A DNA stretch of 64,000 nucleotides, taken from NCBI RefSeq assembly GCF_009939005.1, contig NZ_JAACJS010000012.1, positions 372,001 to 436,000 of the forward strand, written 5' to 3'. A program made the translations under genes and the position numbers. The DNA comes from Sediminibacterium roseum. GTDB taxonomy: Bacteria > Bacteroidota > Bacteroidia > Chitinophagales > Chitinophagaceae. Positions 56,812 through 64,000 of the stretch are shown here, in pieces; position 1 is the first letter of the stretch, and each line of letters starts with the position of its first letter. The notes under the pieces were generated by a model. The model did no database searches and had not been told where the DNA came from. It saw only the letters and a program-made list of their open reading frames with translations.

Positions 56812-57645
56812 CTATTTTAAAAGCGTTAACCGCACCATTACCGGGAAATGGTCAGACGGATACTTGCCGTGGTAAGTGTCTGTCAATATCCCCCACTTTG
56901 CAACGTCGAATTTGCCGGTCGTGAAAATATGATCGATCACTTCATTGGAATTGTTTTGTTTTCCGAACGAATTGAACGATCCGTTGCTGGCATATTTCAC
57001 GGGTGCCGACACGTACGTATCCTTCAACCAGTCAGTGGCAGCAAGGTTTTTGTACCATTCACTTTCGCGCCCGCCGTTCAGATCGCCAACAAAAATCGCA
57101 GGTTCATTGCCCGCTATTTCTTTGATTTTCTGAAGGATGAGCTTGCTGCTTTCGATCCTCGCCTTCACGCCCTGGTGATCGTAATGCACGCTGAAAAAGT
57201 AGAACTTTCTTTTGCTTTGTTTGTGTTGCAACTGCACCCAACTGCAGATACGGTTCAGGCGGGCATCCCAGCCGGGGCCGGGTTTCTCAGGGGTTTCAGA
57301 GAGCCAGAAATCGCCCTGGTTAAGGAGTTTGAATACATCCGTTTTGTAGAAAACGGATGAGTGTTCGCCTTTGTCTTTGCCATCGTCCCTGCCCTTTCCG
57401 TAAAATGAATAACCCTTGAGTTGGGCCGCAAGATCGTCGAGTTGGTTTTTCAATCCTTCCTGTATGCCAAACACATCAAAATCGTGAAACTGTATAAGGG
57501 AGGCCACAACCGGCGCACGGTTTACCCATAAATTGCCCGAATCGTTTTTATTGTCGTAACGCAGGTTGTAGGTGGCAACGTTGAAGGTTTGTGCACTTAC
57601 CGAAAAGATGGCACAGACACAAAACAAGGTGAATAGAGCACGCAT
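56812..57645 (-). CDS. Endonuclease/exonuclease/phosphatase family protein, secreted
   Basis: 277 residues with a signal peptide (cleavage after SVSAQ, residue 19). EEP-fold motifs: FNVATYNLRYDNKNDSGN, the metal-binding Glu in FDVFGIQEGLKNQ, HYDHQGVKARIESSKLI with the catalytic His, FVGDLNGGRESEWYKNL with the D-x-N pair, and YPSDHFPVMV at the end with the terminal D-H. It is exported and hydrolyses a phosphodiester or phosphate ester; the substrate is unknown. It is the first gene in this two-gene run with the NahK-like kinase. Confidence 0.87.
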   Translation of the reverse strand: MRALFTLFCVCAIFSVSAQTFNVATYNLRYDNKNDSGNLWVNRAPVVASLIQFHDFDVFGIQEGLKNQLDDLAAQLKGYSFYGKGRDDGKDKGEHSSVFYKTDVFKLLNQGDFWLSETPEKPGPGWDARLNRICSWVQLQHKQSKRKFYFFSVHYDHQGVKARIESSKLILQKIKEIAGNEPAIFVGDLNGGRESEWYKNLAATDWLKDTYVSAPVKYASNGSFNSFGKQNNSNEVIDHIFTTGKFDVAKWGILTDTYHGKYPSDHFPVMVRLTLLK

Positions 57646-57729
57646 GGTTTTTTTTTGTGAAAATAGTATTCTGCTGTTAACTCAACAATAAGTTTAAGCG
57701 ATGGCCAAACATTTTGATATTTTTGAAAC

Positions 57730-58203
57730 ATGAAACTACAATTCTGGTCGCTCGGAAAACCGCACGAGGCCTACGCCAGGCCCGGCATCGAGGAATTTAC
57801 AAAACGGCTCACCAATTATTTCTCCGCCGACTGGAACATCATTCCCCCACCCAAAAACGCGGGCAATCTCTCTGAAACCGATCTTAAAAAAGCGGAGGCC
57901 ACGAGTGTGCTGCAACAACTGCAGAAAGACGATTACCTTGTTCTGCTCGATGAGCGCGGTAAATCGTTCAGTTCACCCGAGCTGGCGCAGTTCATCCAGC
58001 AACGTGCAAATGAAAGCACCAAGCGCGTTGTGTTCCTGATCGGCGGTGCTTTTGGGGTTGACGAGTCTGTGGCGAAACGGGCAGATCTTACCTGGAGCCT
58101 CTCGAAACTGGTTTTCCCGCATATGCTTGTCAGATTGATCCTTGCCGAACAGCTTTACCGAGCCTGCACCATCCTTCGAAATGAAAAATACCACCACGCA
58201 TGA
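57730..58203 (+). CDS. rlmH: 23S rRNA (pseudouridine1915-N3)-methyltransferase RlmH
   Basis: 157 residues, the usual SPOUT length. Conserved elements: MKLQFWSLGKPHEAYARPGI at the start, DYLVLLDERGKSFSSPELA near residue 58, VFLIGGAFGVDESVAKRADL with the SAM-binding glycines near 101, and LSKLVFPHMLVRLILAEQLY RA at the C-terminus, the trefoil-knot region. It methylates pseudouridine 1915 in helix 69 of 23S rRNA. A TATTTTTG box at 57718-57725 lies just before the ATG. Confidence 0.95.
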   Translation: MKLQFWSLGKPHEAYARPGIEEFTKRLTNYFSADWNIIPPPKNAGNLSETDLKKAEATSVLQQLQKDDYLVLLDERGKSFSSPELAQFIQQRANESTKRVVFLIGGAFGVDESVAKRADLTWSLSKLVFPHMLVRLILAEQLYRACTILRNEKYHHA

Positions 58204-58243
58204 ATTAATAATTACTACTTATTAATTATAAATTATAAATTAG
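58204..58243. repeat. AT-rich intergenic sequence, copy 5 (divergent)
   Basis: TTAATAATTACTACTTATTA, then ATTATAAATTATAAATTAG, with a 7-bp inverted repeat (TTAATAA and TTATTAA). It fills the gap between rlmH and the rhomboid gene. Less similar to the other copies, so grouping is uncertain. Confidence 0.45.
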
Positions 58244-58246
58244 GCT

Positions 58247-58900
58247 ATGGTTACTCTTACAGCAACGATCATCATCCTGCTACTTACCTGCGTGGTATCA
58301 TTCACGGCGTTTTCGAACGACAAGATCATCAATGACCTGATCTTCCATCCACCGGCCATTACCAACCGCAAGCAATGGTACCGTTTCCTAACAAGCGGTT
58401 TCATACATGCAGACTTTGTGCACCTCGCGTTCAACATGTACACGTTCTTTCTTTTTGGAAATAAAGTAGTGGAGCCAACCTTCATTGAAATATTTCATAC
58501 GTCGGGAAAAATGCTGTACGTGGTACTGTATCTCACGGCGCTGGTGGTTTGTTTGCTTCCAACCTACCTGAAGCACAAAAACGATTACCATTACAGGAGC
58601 CTTGGGGCATCCGGGGCCGTGTCTGCCATCATTTTTGTCGGCATCGTTCAATACCCGATGATGAAGCTGCAGATCTTTCCATTACCGATTCCCATCCCCG
58701 CTTTTATCTTCGGGCCATTGTACCTGGGCATTTCCGCGTACCTCGCAAAGAAAGGAAGGGGCAACATCAACCATTCAGCGCATATATGGGGAGCGGTTTA
58801 CGGGATCGTGTTTTATGCCGTTACCTGCCAGTTTCTTACGGATGAGCGTCCATTGCAGGATTTTGTTACGCAGGTGAAGCTTTACCTGGAGAACCTTTAA
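58247..58900 (+). CDS. Rhomboid-family intramembrane serine protease
   Basis: 217 residues, about six transmembrane helices. The catalytic Ser is S122 in YRSLGASGAVSAI (GASG motif), and the catalytic His is H179 in NHSAHIWGAVYG with the helix 6 glycines. The first helix loop has RFLTSGFIHADFVHLAFNMY, the conserved H-x-x-x-N-M-x-x of helix 2. It cleaves membrane proteins within the bilayer. Substrates unknown. It follows rlmH on the same strand and ends 21 bases before the convergent tilS gene. Confidence 0.9.
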   Translation: MVTLTATIIILLLTCVVSFTAFSNDKIINDLIFHPPAITNRKQWYRFLTSGFIHADFVHLAFNMYTFFLFGNKVVEPTFIEIFHTSGKMLYVVLYLTALVVCLLPTYLKHKNDYHYRSLGASGAVSAIIFVGIVQYPMMKLQIFPLPIPIPAFIFGPLYLGISAYLAKKGRGNINHSAHIWGAVYGIVFYAVTCQFLTDERPLQDFVTQVKLYLENL

Positions 58901-58921
58901 AAACGAACACAGTGCGGAAGG

Positions 58922-60352
58922 CTACCGGCCTGTTTTTTCAAAACGGATGCAGATGGCATCTTTTGATGGGTCGGATATTTTAAACCTGTCATCGATCCTT
59001 TGCCCGATCACCCAGGCAATCCTCCCGGCGCTTTCGATCACCCATGTATTTTCTTTTTCCGTCCTGGATAATTTCTGATCGATGAAAAAGCGGCTGAGTT
59101 TTTTTTTCTTTTGCATGCCCAGCGGGTAGAAATAATCACCCGTTTTGCATTTGCGCAGCAACAACGGGTAGCTGATCACCGAAGGATCCAACCATGCTTC
59201 GTTTGTATCGCTTTGGTTGTTGAATTTGGCACAATGAAAGGTTAGAACACCGTTTTCGAATGCGACCTTCTTATCCTCTTCCCCTACCAGGATGTGTTGT
59301 GCGGCGCCAATTGCAAGCGGTGCGATGATCAGCCAGTTCCTGTTGCGGATGATGCGGTGCGTGGGTGACGATTGATAGCTTCCACTGTCTGCTTCCAGCA
59401 ATTTCACTACTTCCTCTGTTTGCGCGGCGCTGAAACCAAAAGGTTTGATCAGCTCCCAGGCGATCGTGTGCAGCGGCTTTGCTTTTTTCAGTTTCAGAAC
59501 AGGAACATGGATCTCGTTGTTCTTTTGTTCGACCAGTTTTGAAAGATGGAGATCGATGGATTGTTTGTACAGTACAGAGACCTCATTAAACCGTTCGATG
59601 TTCTTAACAAGGTTGTCGTCCACCTGCGGAAACACTTCCCTGATCTGCGGGAGCAATTGGTTGCGGAAAAAATTTCTTGTGTATTTATCAGATGCATTGG
59701 AAGAGTCTTCCACAAAGTCAAGCGCTTCCTGTTTCGCGTATTCCACCAGGTCTTTCTTCTTGAACGACAGCAAGGGCCGGATGATCCTTCTTTCGGCAAC
59801 AATCGGTTGGATACCCATCAATCCCTGGATCCCCGTGCCGCGGAAAAAATGCATCAGCAGGGTTTCAATGTTGTCATCTGCGTGATGTGCGGTAACGATG
59901 AAAGAAGGTTTGTCCCAGCCCGCTATCACTTCCGAAAACCATTGGTAGCGCAGGTTTCGTGCGGCTTCCTGGATCGCTGTTTTGTTTGTGGCGGCATAAG
60001 CAGCCGTATCAAATTTTTTAACCAGTACTTCCCTGCCATATTCCTCCGCCAATGCACGTACAAAATTTTCATCGCGCTGGCTCTCCTCTCCCCTCAATTG
60101 AAAATTACAATGAGCGATGGTGTAATCGAAACCCGATTCATGTACCAGGTTAACCAGCACCACGCTATCCATACCGCCGCTCACCGCCAGCAACAACCTG
60201 CAGTTGGAGAAGGAAAGCTGCGGAAATTGTTTTTTCCAGTGTTGTTGAAATTGATTGAGCAAGGTTGAGGGTTTTCGGTAAGGCGTTTGTATTTGTAGAA
60301 ATGGTAGAGAAAAAAAGCAGGCGTCAGATGATTGGAGAATTTCTTTCTCCAA
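58922..60352 (-). CDS. tilS: tRNA(Ile)-lysidine synthase TilS
   Basis: 476 residues with the ATP PP-loop LLAVSGGMDSVVL (S58-G-G-M-D-S63), HCNFQLRGEESQRDENFV, IQEAARNLRYQWF and IVTAHHADDNIETLLMHFFRG, as in N-type ATP pyrophosphatases. The C-terminal domain is present (about 300-476). It puts lysidine at C34 of tRNA-Ile(CAT), so it is essential. The exact start is uncertain: about 30 residues before STLLNQFQQHWKKQFPQ are not typical, and a later TTG could be used. It follows glnS by 46 bases on the same strand. Confidence 0.93.
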   Translation of the reverse strand: MEKEILQSSDACFFSLPFLQIQTPYRKPSTLLNQFQQHWKKQFPQLSFSNCRLLLAVSGGMDSVVLVNLVHESGFDYTIAHCNFQLRGEESQRDENFVRALAEEYGREVLVKKFDTAAYAATNKTAIQEAARNLRYQWFSEVIAGWDKPSFIVTAHHADDNIETLLMHFFRGTGIQGLMGIQPIVAERRIIRPLLSFKKKDLVEYAKQEALDFVEDSSNASDKYTRNFFRNQLLPQIREVFPQVDDNLVKNIERFNEVSVLYKQSIDLHLSKLVEQKNNEIHVPVLKLKKAKPLHTIAWELIKPFGFSAAQTEEVVKLLEADSGSYQSSPTHRIIRNRNWLIIAPLAIGAAQHILVGEEDKKVAFENGVLTFHCAKFNNQSDTNEAWLDPSVISYPLLLRKCKTGDYFYPLGMQKKKKLSRFFIDQKLSRTEKENTWVIESAGRIAWVIGQRIDDRFKISDPSKDAICIRFEKTGR

Positions 60353-60398
60353 TCATCCAATCCTTTTCACACACGCATGCAAAACACATGTCCACTAA

Positions 60399-62048
60399 TT
60401 AACTCTTCTTCCAACCATCCTTCAGAGTAACCGTACGGTTAAAGACGAGTTTTTCTTTTGTACTTTCTTTATCCATGCTGAAATAGCCTTTGCGGATAAA
60501 TTGGTATCGGTCGTTGATCGTATCGTTGAGTAATGCGGGTTCTGCGTATGCGTTCGGTATTATTTCCAGTGAATTTTCGTTGATGTGGTCCTTGAAATCG
60601 CCTTCTGCGTTGGCAACATCTTCTACTTTGAACAGGCGGTCGTACAAACGAACTTCCGCGGTCACGGCATGCGCAATGCTTACCCAATGCAAGGTTCCTT
60701 TCACGTTGATGCCCGAAGTGTCCGATCCGCTTTTGCTTTCTGGAATGTAGCTGCAGTGCAGTTCCGTGATGTTTCCATCGGCGTCTTTGATCACCTCATC
60801 ACATTTGATAATGTAGGCGCTTTTGAGGCGAACCATCTGCCCCGGTGCGAGGCGGAAATATTTTTTCGGCGCCACTTCCATAAAATCTTCGCGCTCTATG
60901 TAGAGTTCCCTGCTGAACGGTACATCCCTGTGACCACCATCGGGATCCTCGGGGTTGTTTTCGCTGCTCAGCATTTCAGCATCGTTGTTGTAATTGGTGA
61001 TCACGATCTTCAAAGGATCGAACACCACCATCCTTCTCAATGCGATCTTGTTGAGGTGTTCGCGCACACAGAACTCGAGCAGGCTCACATCGATGAGGTT
61101 TTCTCTTTTGGCTACGCCGATGCGTTCGCAGAAATCGCGGATCGCTTCGGCAGTGTAACCACGGCGACGCATACCGCTGATGGTAGACATACGCGGGTCG
61201 TCCCAACCGCTCACATGGTTCTCATTCACGAGTTGCAGCAGTTTGCGTTTGCTCATAACGGTGTAGGTCATGTTCAAACGCGCAAACTCATACTGGCGCG
61301 AAGGAAATATACCGAGTTGTTCGATGCACCAATCGTACAGGTCGCGGTGCGGAACAAATTCGAGGGTACAGATGGAATGTGTGATGTGCTCGATCGAATC
61401 GCTTTGCCCGTGCGCAAAATCGTACATCGGGTAAATGCACCATTTGTCGCCTGTGCGGTGGTGGTGCGCGTGTTTGATGCGGTAGATGATGGGATCGCGC
61501 AGCAACATGTTTGGCGAAGCCATGTCTATTTTTGCACGCAGCACTTTGCTGCCGTCTTCGTATTTGCCCTCGCGCATTTCGGTAAAGATCTGCAGGTTCT
61601 CTTCTACGGTGCGCTCCGCAAATTGGTTTCTTACACCGGGCGATGTGGGTGTGCCTTTCTGGTGGGCAATTTCATCGCTGGTGCTGTCGTCAACATAGGC
61701 CAGGCCTTTTTGGATGAGTTGCACCGCAAAACCGTACAGCTTTTCGAAATAATCCGAAGCATAGAATTCATTCGCCCACTCAAAACCCAGCCAGCGAACA
61801 TCGTCTTTGATGCTTTCTACGTATTCGGTTTCCTCTGTGGTGGGGTTGGTATCGTCGAAACGCAGGTTGGTGGTACCGCCGTATTTTTTGGCCAGGCCAA
61901 AATTGAGGCAGATGCTCTTGGCATGGCCAATGTGCAGGTAACCGTTCGGCTCCGGTGGGAAACGGGTGGTAATAGACTGGTACTTTCCACTCTTCAGATC
62001 CTCTTCTACGATCTCTTCGATAAAATTCAGGCTTCTTTCTTCGCTCAT
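60399..62048 (-). CDS. glnS: Glutamine-tRNA ligase (GlnRS)
   Basis: 549 residues, a class I aminoacyl-tRNA synthetase. HIGH is at 39-42 in RFPPEPNGYLHIGHAKS, the KMSKS-type loop reads VMSKRKL at 264-270. Gln-specific context: TTNLRFDDTNPTTEETEYVE and IYPMYDFAHGQSDSIEHITH. The C-terminal anticodon-binding barrels (about 340-549) are complete. Having GlnRS means the organism charges tRNA-Gln directly. Its promoter is just upstream. Confidence 0.97.
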   Translation of the reverse strand: MSEERSLNFIEEIVEEDLKSGKYQSITTRFPPEPNGYLHIGHAKSICLNFGLAKKYGGTTNLRFDDTNPTTEETEYVESIKDDVRWLGFEWANEFYASDYFEKLYGFAVQLIQKGLAYVDDSTSDEIAHQKGTPTSPGVRNQFAERTVEENLQIFTEMREGKYEDGSKVLRAKIDMASPNMLLRDPIIYRIKHAHHHRTGDKWCIYPMYDFAHGQSDSIEHITHSICTLEFVPHRDLYDWCIEQLGIFPSRQYEFARLNMTYTVMSKRKLLQLVNENHVSGWDDPRMSTISGMRRRGYTAEAIRDFCERIGVAKRENLIDVSLLEFCVREHLNKIALRRMVVFDPLKIVITNYNNDAEMLSSENNPEDPDGGHRDVPFSRELYIEREDFMEVAPKKYFRLAPGQMVRLKSAYIIKCDEVIKDADGNITELHCSYIPESKSGSDTSGINVKGTLHWVSIAHAVTAEVRLYDRLFKVEDVANAEGDFKDHINENSLEIIPNAYAEPALLNDTINDRYQFIRKGYFSMDKESTKEKLVFNRTVTLKDGWKKS

Positions 62049-62069
62049 TTTGCTTTCTTTCTAAGGCAG

Positions 62070-62077
62070 CAAATGTA
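62070..62077 (-). promoter_or_regulatory. Likely -7 element of the glnS promoter
   Basis: On the minus strand TACATTTG matches TAnnTTTG exactly and lies 21 bases before the glnS ATG. A -33 TTTG is not obvious. Confidence 0.45.
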
Positions 62078-62111
62078 CGCATTTGGAGGTTGAGGTGGAT
62101 GGGTTGGCCCT

Positions 62112-63620
62112 TTAATCCTCTATTCCCTTAACCACATAATTCTCCACGAACGAAATAGCGGCCACCATATCGGTGTGCAGGAGCCTGTCCTGCTCGTTGA
62201 AACTGATCTTTTCACGGAACCTGCCCATCAGGTCTTCGAGAATGGGCGATGTTTTCCTTGGCCGCCTGAATTCCAGGGCCTGCGCGGCGCTGAGCAATTC
62301 GATAGCGAGCACTTTTTCTACGTTGTTGATCACACGCAGGCACTTGGTGGCTGCATTGGCGCCCATGCTGACATGGTCCTCCTGGTTGTTTGACGAAGAA
62401 ATGCTGTCTACCGAGGCCGGCGTACAAAGCTGTTTGTTCTCGCTTACAATGCCCGCCGCGGTGTATTGCGGAATCATAAAGCCGGAATTGAGGCCGGCGG
62501 CCTTAACCAGGAACAAGGGCAGCCCGCGTTGGCCGCTGATCAGCTGGTAGGTGCGCCGTTCGGAAATATTCGCGATCTCGCTCATTGCGATCGACAGGTA
62601 ATCGAGCGACAGCGCCAGCGGCTGCCCGTGAAAATTACCACCGCTAACGATGAGGTCGTGTTCGGGGAAGATATTCGGGTTATCGGTAACAGAATTGATC
62701 TCCCGTACAAATACGCTCAAAATATGGTCAAACGCGTCTTTGCTTGCGCCGTGTACCTGCGGAATGCAACGGAAGGAATAAGGATCCTGCACCTGCTCTT
62801 TCTTTTGCGCGCCAATCTCGCTGCCATTTAAATAACTGCGTAAAATACGCGCGGTATTTACCTGCCCCCTGTGTGCGCGCACCTCGTGGATGTGTGGATC
62901 AAGCGGCTCGCTTATGCAGTCGAAGGCATCGAACGAGAGGGCGCTGATGAGGTCGGCCATTTGTAAGAGGTGTTCGGCTTTTTTGAGGCAATACAACCCG
63001 TAGGCGCTCATAAACTGGGTACCGTTTATAAGCGCGAGCCCTTCTTTGCTTTGCAGGTGAATGGGCTCCCAGCCAAACTTTTGCATGGCCTCTGCTGCGC
63101 TCATTTTTTTGCCCCCGTGGTATACTTCACCGAGACCGAGCAGGGGCAGGCTCAGGTGGCTCAGGGGCGCAAGATCGCCCGAAGCGCCGAGGGAGCCCTG
63201 GGTATAAATTACGGGTAGCACATCGTTGTTGTACATATACATCAGCCTGATCACCGTATCGATCTGCACACCGCTGTTGCCATAGCTGAGCGATTTGATC
63301 TTCAGCATCAGCATGAGTTTTACAATGTCTTTGGGCACTTCTTCGCCCAGTCCGCAGGCATGCGACACGAGCAGGTTGTATTGCAGTTGTTCGATCTGGC
63401 TCGCATCTATCTTAACGTTCTGGAGAAAGCCGAAGCCGGTATTGATGCCGTAGAAAAGGCCATCTTCCTGTTCCATTTTGGCATCGAGGTAGGCGCGGCA
63501 GGCGAGGATGCGCTCGTGGGCATCGAAGGTTATGGAAACGTGCTGGCCATAATCGAGGAGGTCTTTAACCTGGTTAAAATGCAGCCATTTTCTATCGAGC
63601 GGAAGGTAATTGTAACTCAT
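62112..63620 (-). CDS. hutH: Histidine ammonia-lyase
   Basis: 502 residues from the ATG at 63620 (MSYNYLPLDRKWLHFNQVKD); a TTG at 63641 would add seven residues of no family value. The MIO prosthetic group forms from A146-S147-G148 in TQGSLGASGDLAPLSHLSLP. Other family blocks: GLFYGINTGFGFLQNVKI, NLLVSHACGLGEEVP, VTDNPNIFPEHDLIVSGGNF and SISSSNNQEDHVSMGANAAT. It converts histidine to urocanate and ammonia. No other hut gene is in view, so the pathway is not clustered here. A weak TTACTTTG box lies upstream. Confidence 0.95.
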   Translation of the reverse strand: MSYNYLPLDRKWLHFNQVKDLLDYGQHVSITFDAHERILACRAYLDAKMEQEDGLFYGINTGFGFLQNVKIDASQIEQLQYNLLVSHACGLGEEVPKDIVKLMLMLKIKSLSYGNSGVQIDTVIRLMYMYNNDVLPVIYTQGSLGASGDLAPLSHLSLPLLGLGEVYHGGKKMSAAEAMQKFGWEPIHLQSKEGLALINGTQFMSAYGLYCLKKAEHLLQMADLISALSFDAFDCISEPLDPHIHEVRAHRGQVNTARILRSYLNGSEIGAQKKEQVQDPYSFRCIPQVHGASKDAFDHILSVFVREINSVTDNPNIFPEHDLIVSGGNFHGQPLALSLDYLSIAMSEIANISERRTYQLISGQRGLPLFLVKAAGLNSGFMIPQYTAAGIVSENKQLCTPASVDSISSSNNQEDHVSMGANAATKCLRVINNVEKVLAIELLSAAQALEFRRPRKTSPILEDLMGRFREKISFNEQDRLLHTDMVAAISFVENYVVKGIED

Positions 63621-63762
63621 CAGGGCAATCGTTTGCCGCAAAGTAAGAGCGAAACGCTTACCATCGCTCCTATCCCATGTATTTTATTGTGATTTTCCGG
63701 CAAATTGGCCGGGCCGCCACAAAACAGGCGCCGCCCACTTGTTTTGCACCCATTTTTTCCGT

Positions 63763-63769
63763 TATTTTG
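63763..63769 (+). promoter_or_regulatory. Possible -7 element for tRNA-Arg
   Basis: TATTTTG, close to the TAnnTTTG consensus, lies 13 bases before the tRNA. The upstream sequence is T-rich with TTGTTTTG at about 63740-63747. Confidence 0.4.
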
Positions 63770-63782
63770 CGCTCCCTCAAAA

Positions 63783-63856
63783 GGACCGGTAGCTCAGCTG
63801 GATAGAGCACAAACCTTCTAAGTTTGGGGTCATTGGTTCGAATCCAATCCGGTTCA
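63783..63856 (+). tRNA. tRNA-Arg (anticodon TCT)
   Basis: A 74-base cloverleaf: acceptor GGACCGG with CCGGTTC (one G-T pair), D stem GCTC/GAGC, anticodon stem CAAAC/GTTTG around CTTCTAA (anticodon TCT, reading AGA/AGG), variable GGGTC, T arm ATTGG-TTCGAAT-CCAAT and discriminator A. CCA is not encoded. It is followed by a strong terminator. Confidence 0.97.
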
Positions 63857-63857
63857 C

Positions 63858-63886
63858 AAAGCTTCTCTATCGAGAAGCTTTTTTTA
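63858..63886 (+). terminator. Rho-independent terminator after tRNA-Arg
   Basis: AAAGCTTCTC, loop TATC, GAGAAGCTTT and then a T run. The 10-bp stem is perfect. The 114 bases that follow, to the window end, hold no feature I can support. Confidence 0.88.
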
Positions 63887-64000
63887 ATTTGTAATAGTAC
63901 CAGGCAGCTCATTACGTTGAGGCTAAATGAGCATGAGCTTACTATTTTTCAGTTGCATTACGTATCCGATATTTCCTTATGTTTATAGCAAACTAACTGC

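Noticed and set aside
60585..62093. 502-codon open frame on the plus strand opposite glnS
   Set aside because: Shadow of glnS codon use; no known domain, and glnS is complete with both class I motifs.
63670..63912. Open frame antisense to tRNA-Arg, with a segment reading EPDWIRTNDPKLRRF
   Set aside because: This is the well-known false protein made by translating the reverse strand of a tRNA; the cloverleaf explains the sequence.
63927..64000. ATG-led frame running off the right edge
   Set aside because: Only 24 codons are visible and no family is recognisable; cannot be supported.

Overview
The window is a piece of a Bacteroidota chromosome, most likely from the Sphingobacteriia/Chitinophagia branch (Chitinophagaceae is my best guess). 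The evidence is: several genes restricted to or typical of the phylum (DUF4295 beside rpmB-rpmG and upstream of ftsY, a CCDC81-type HU protein, a two-domain YbiT-like ABC-F protein, PL10 pectate lyase, PepSY-like and DUF2490 proteins); many signal peptides ending in A-Q; genes starting without a good Shine-Dalgarno; and promoters of the phylum-specific TTTG-N18-21-TAnnTTTG type. Base composition looks uniform. I see no IS element, integrase, phage gene or CRISPR array. No stretch without a gene reaches 300 bases; the longest are about 250 (47431-47680 and 48521-48769) and I see nothing coding in them.

Layout. 1-8.1 kb: end of a FAD oxidoreductase, a glutaminyl cyclase lipoprotein, then a tight minus-strand operon (1013-residue TPR protein, outer-membrane barrel, membrane-anchored HU-like protein, methyltransferase). 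8.2-16 kb: thioesterase, D,D-carboxypeptidase, sugar dehydrogenase, cinA, a 2-oxoacid dehydrogenase E2 and two proteins of unknown role. 16-27 kb is mostly housekeeping: prfB with an intact programmed +1 frameshift, the RNase P RNA gene, a Smr-domain protein, an amino-acid permease, an isoprenyl diphosphate synthase, ftsY, the rpmB-rpmG-DUF4295 operon, and an ABC-F gene broken by one missing base. 27-36.3 kb: AI-2E-type permease, LpxR-like protein, Nei/Fpg glycosylase, SGNH hydrolase, a large outer-membrane barrel and an esterase fused to an SMP-30 propeller.

36.4-47.4 kb is the most unusual part, a signalling block on one strand. It holds a giant soluble hybrid histidine kinase with ten tandem 92-residue HAMP modules closely resembling fungal group III (Nik1/Os-1) osmosensor kinases, followed by GAF, kinase and three receiver domains. 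Next to it are a receiver-kinase, a TPR histidine kinase, a Crp/Fnr regulator coupled to that kinase by an ATGA overlap, and an AhpD-like protein.

47.5-64 kb: small envelope proteins, a YraN-like protein without its nuclease motif, pectate lyase, an exported PaoABC-type molybdenum aldehyde oxidoreductase operon, a NahK-like kinase, rlmH, rhomboid, tilS, glnS, hutH and tRNA-Arg(TCT) with a clear terminator.

AT-rich intergenic elements built from the words AATTAGGAATTAG and TAATTACTAATTAC recur five times. One is a perfect 36-bp inverted repeat that fills the gap between two convergent genes. All functional calls come from reading motifs and overall family resemblance; no database search was run.
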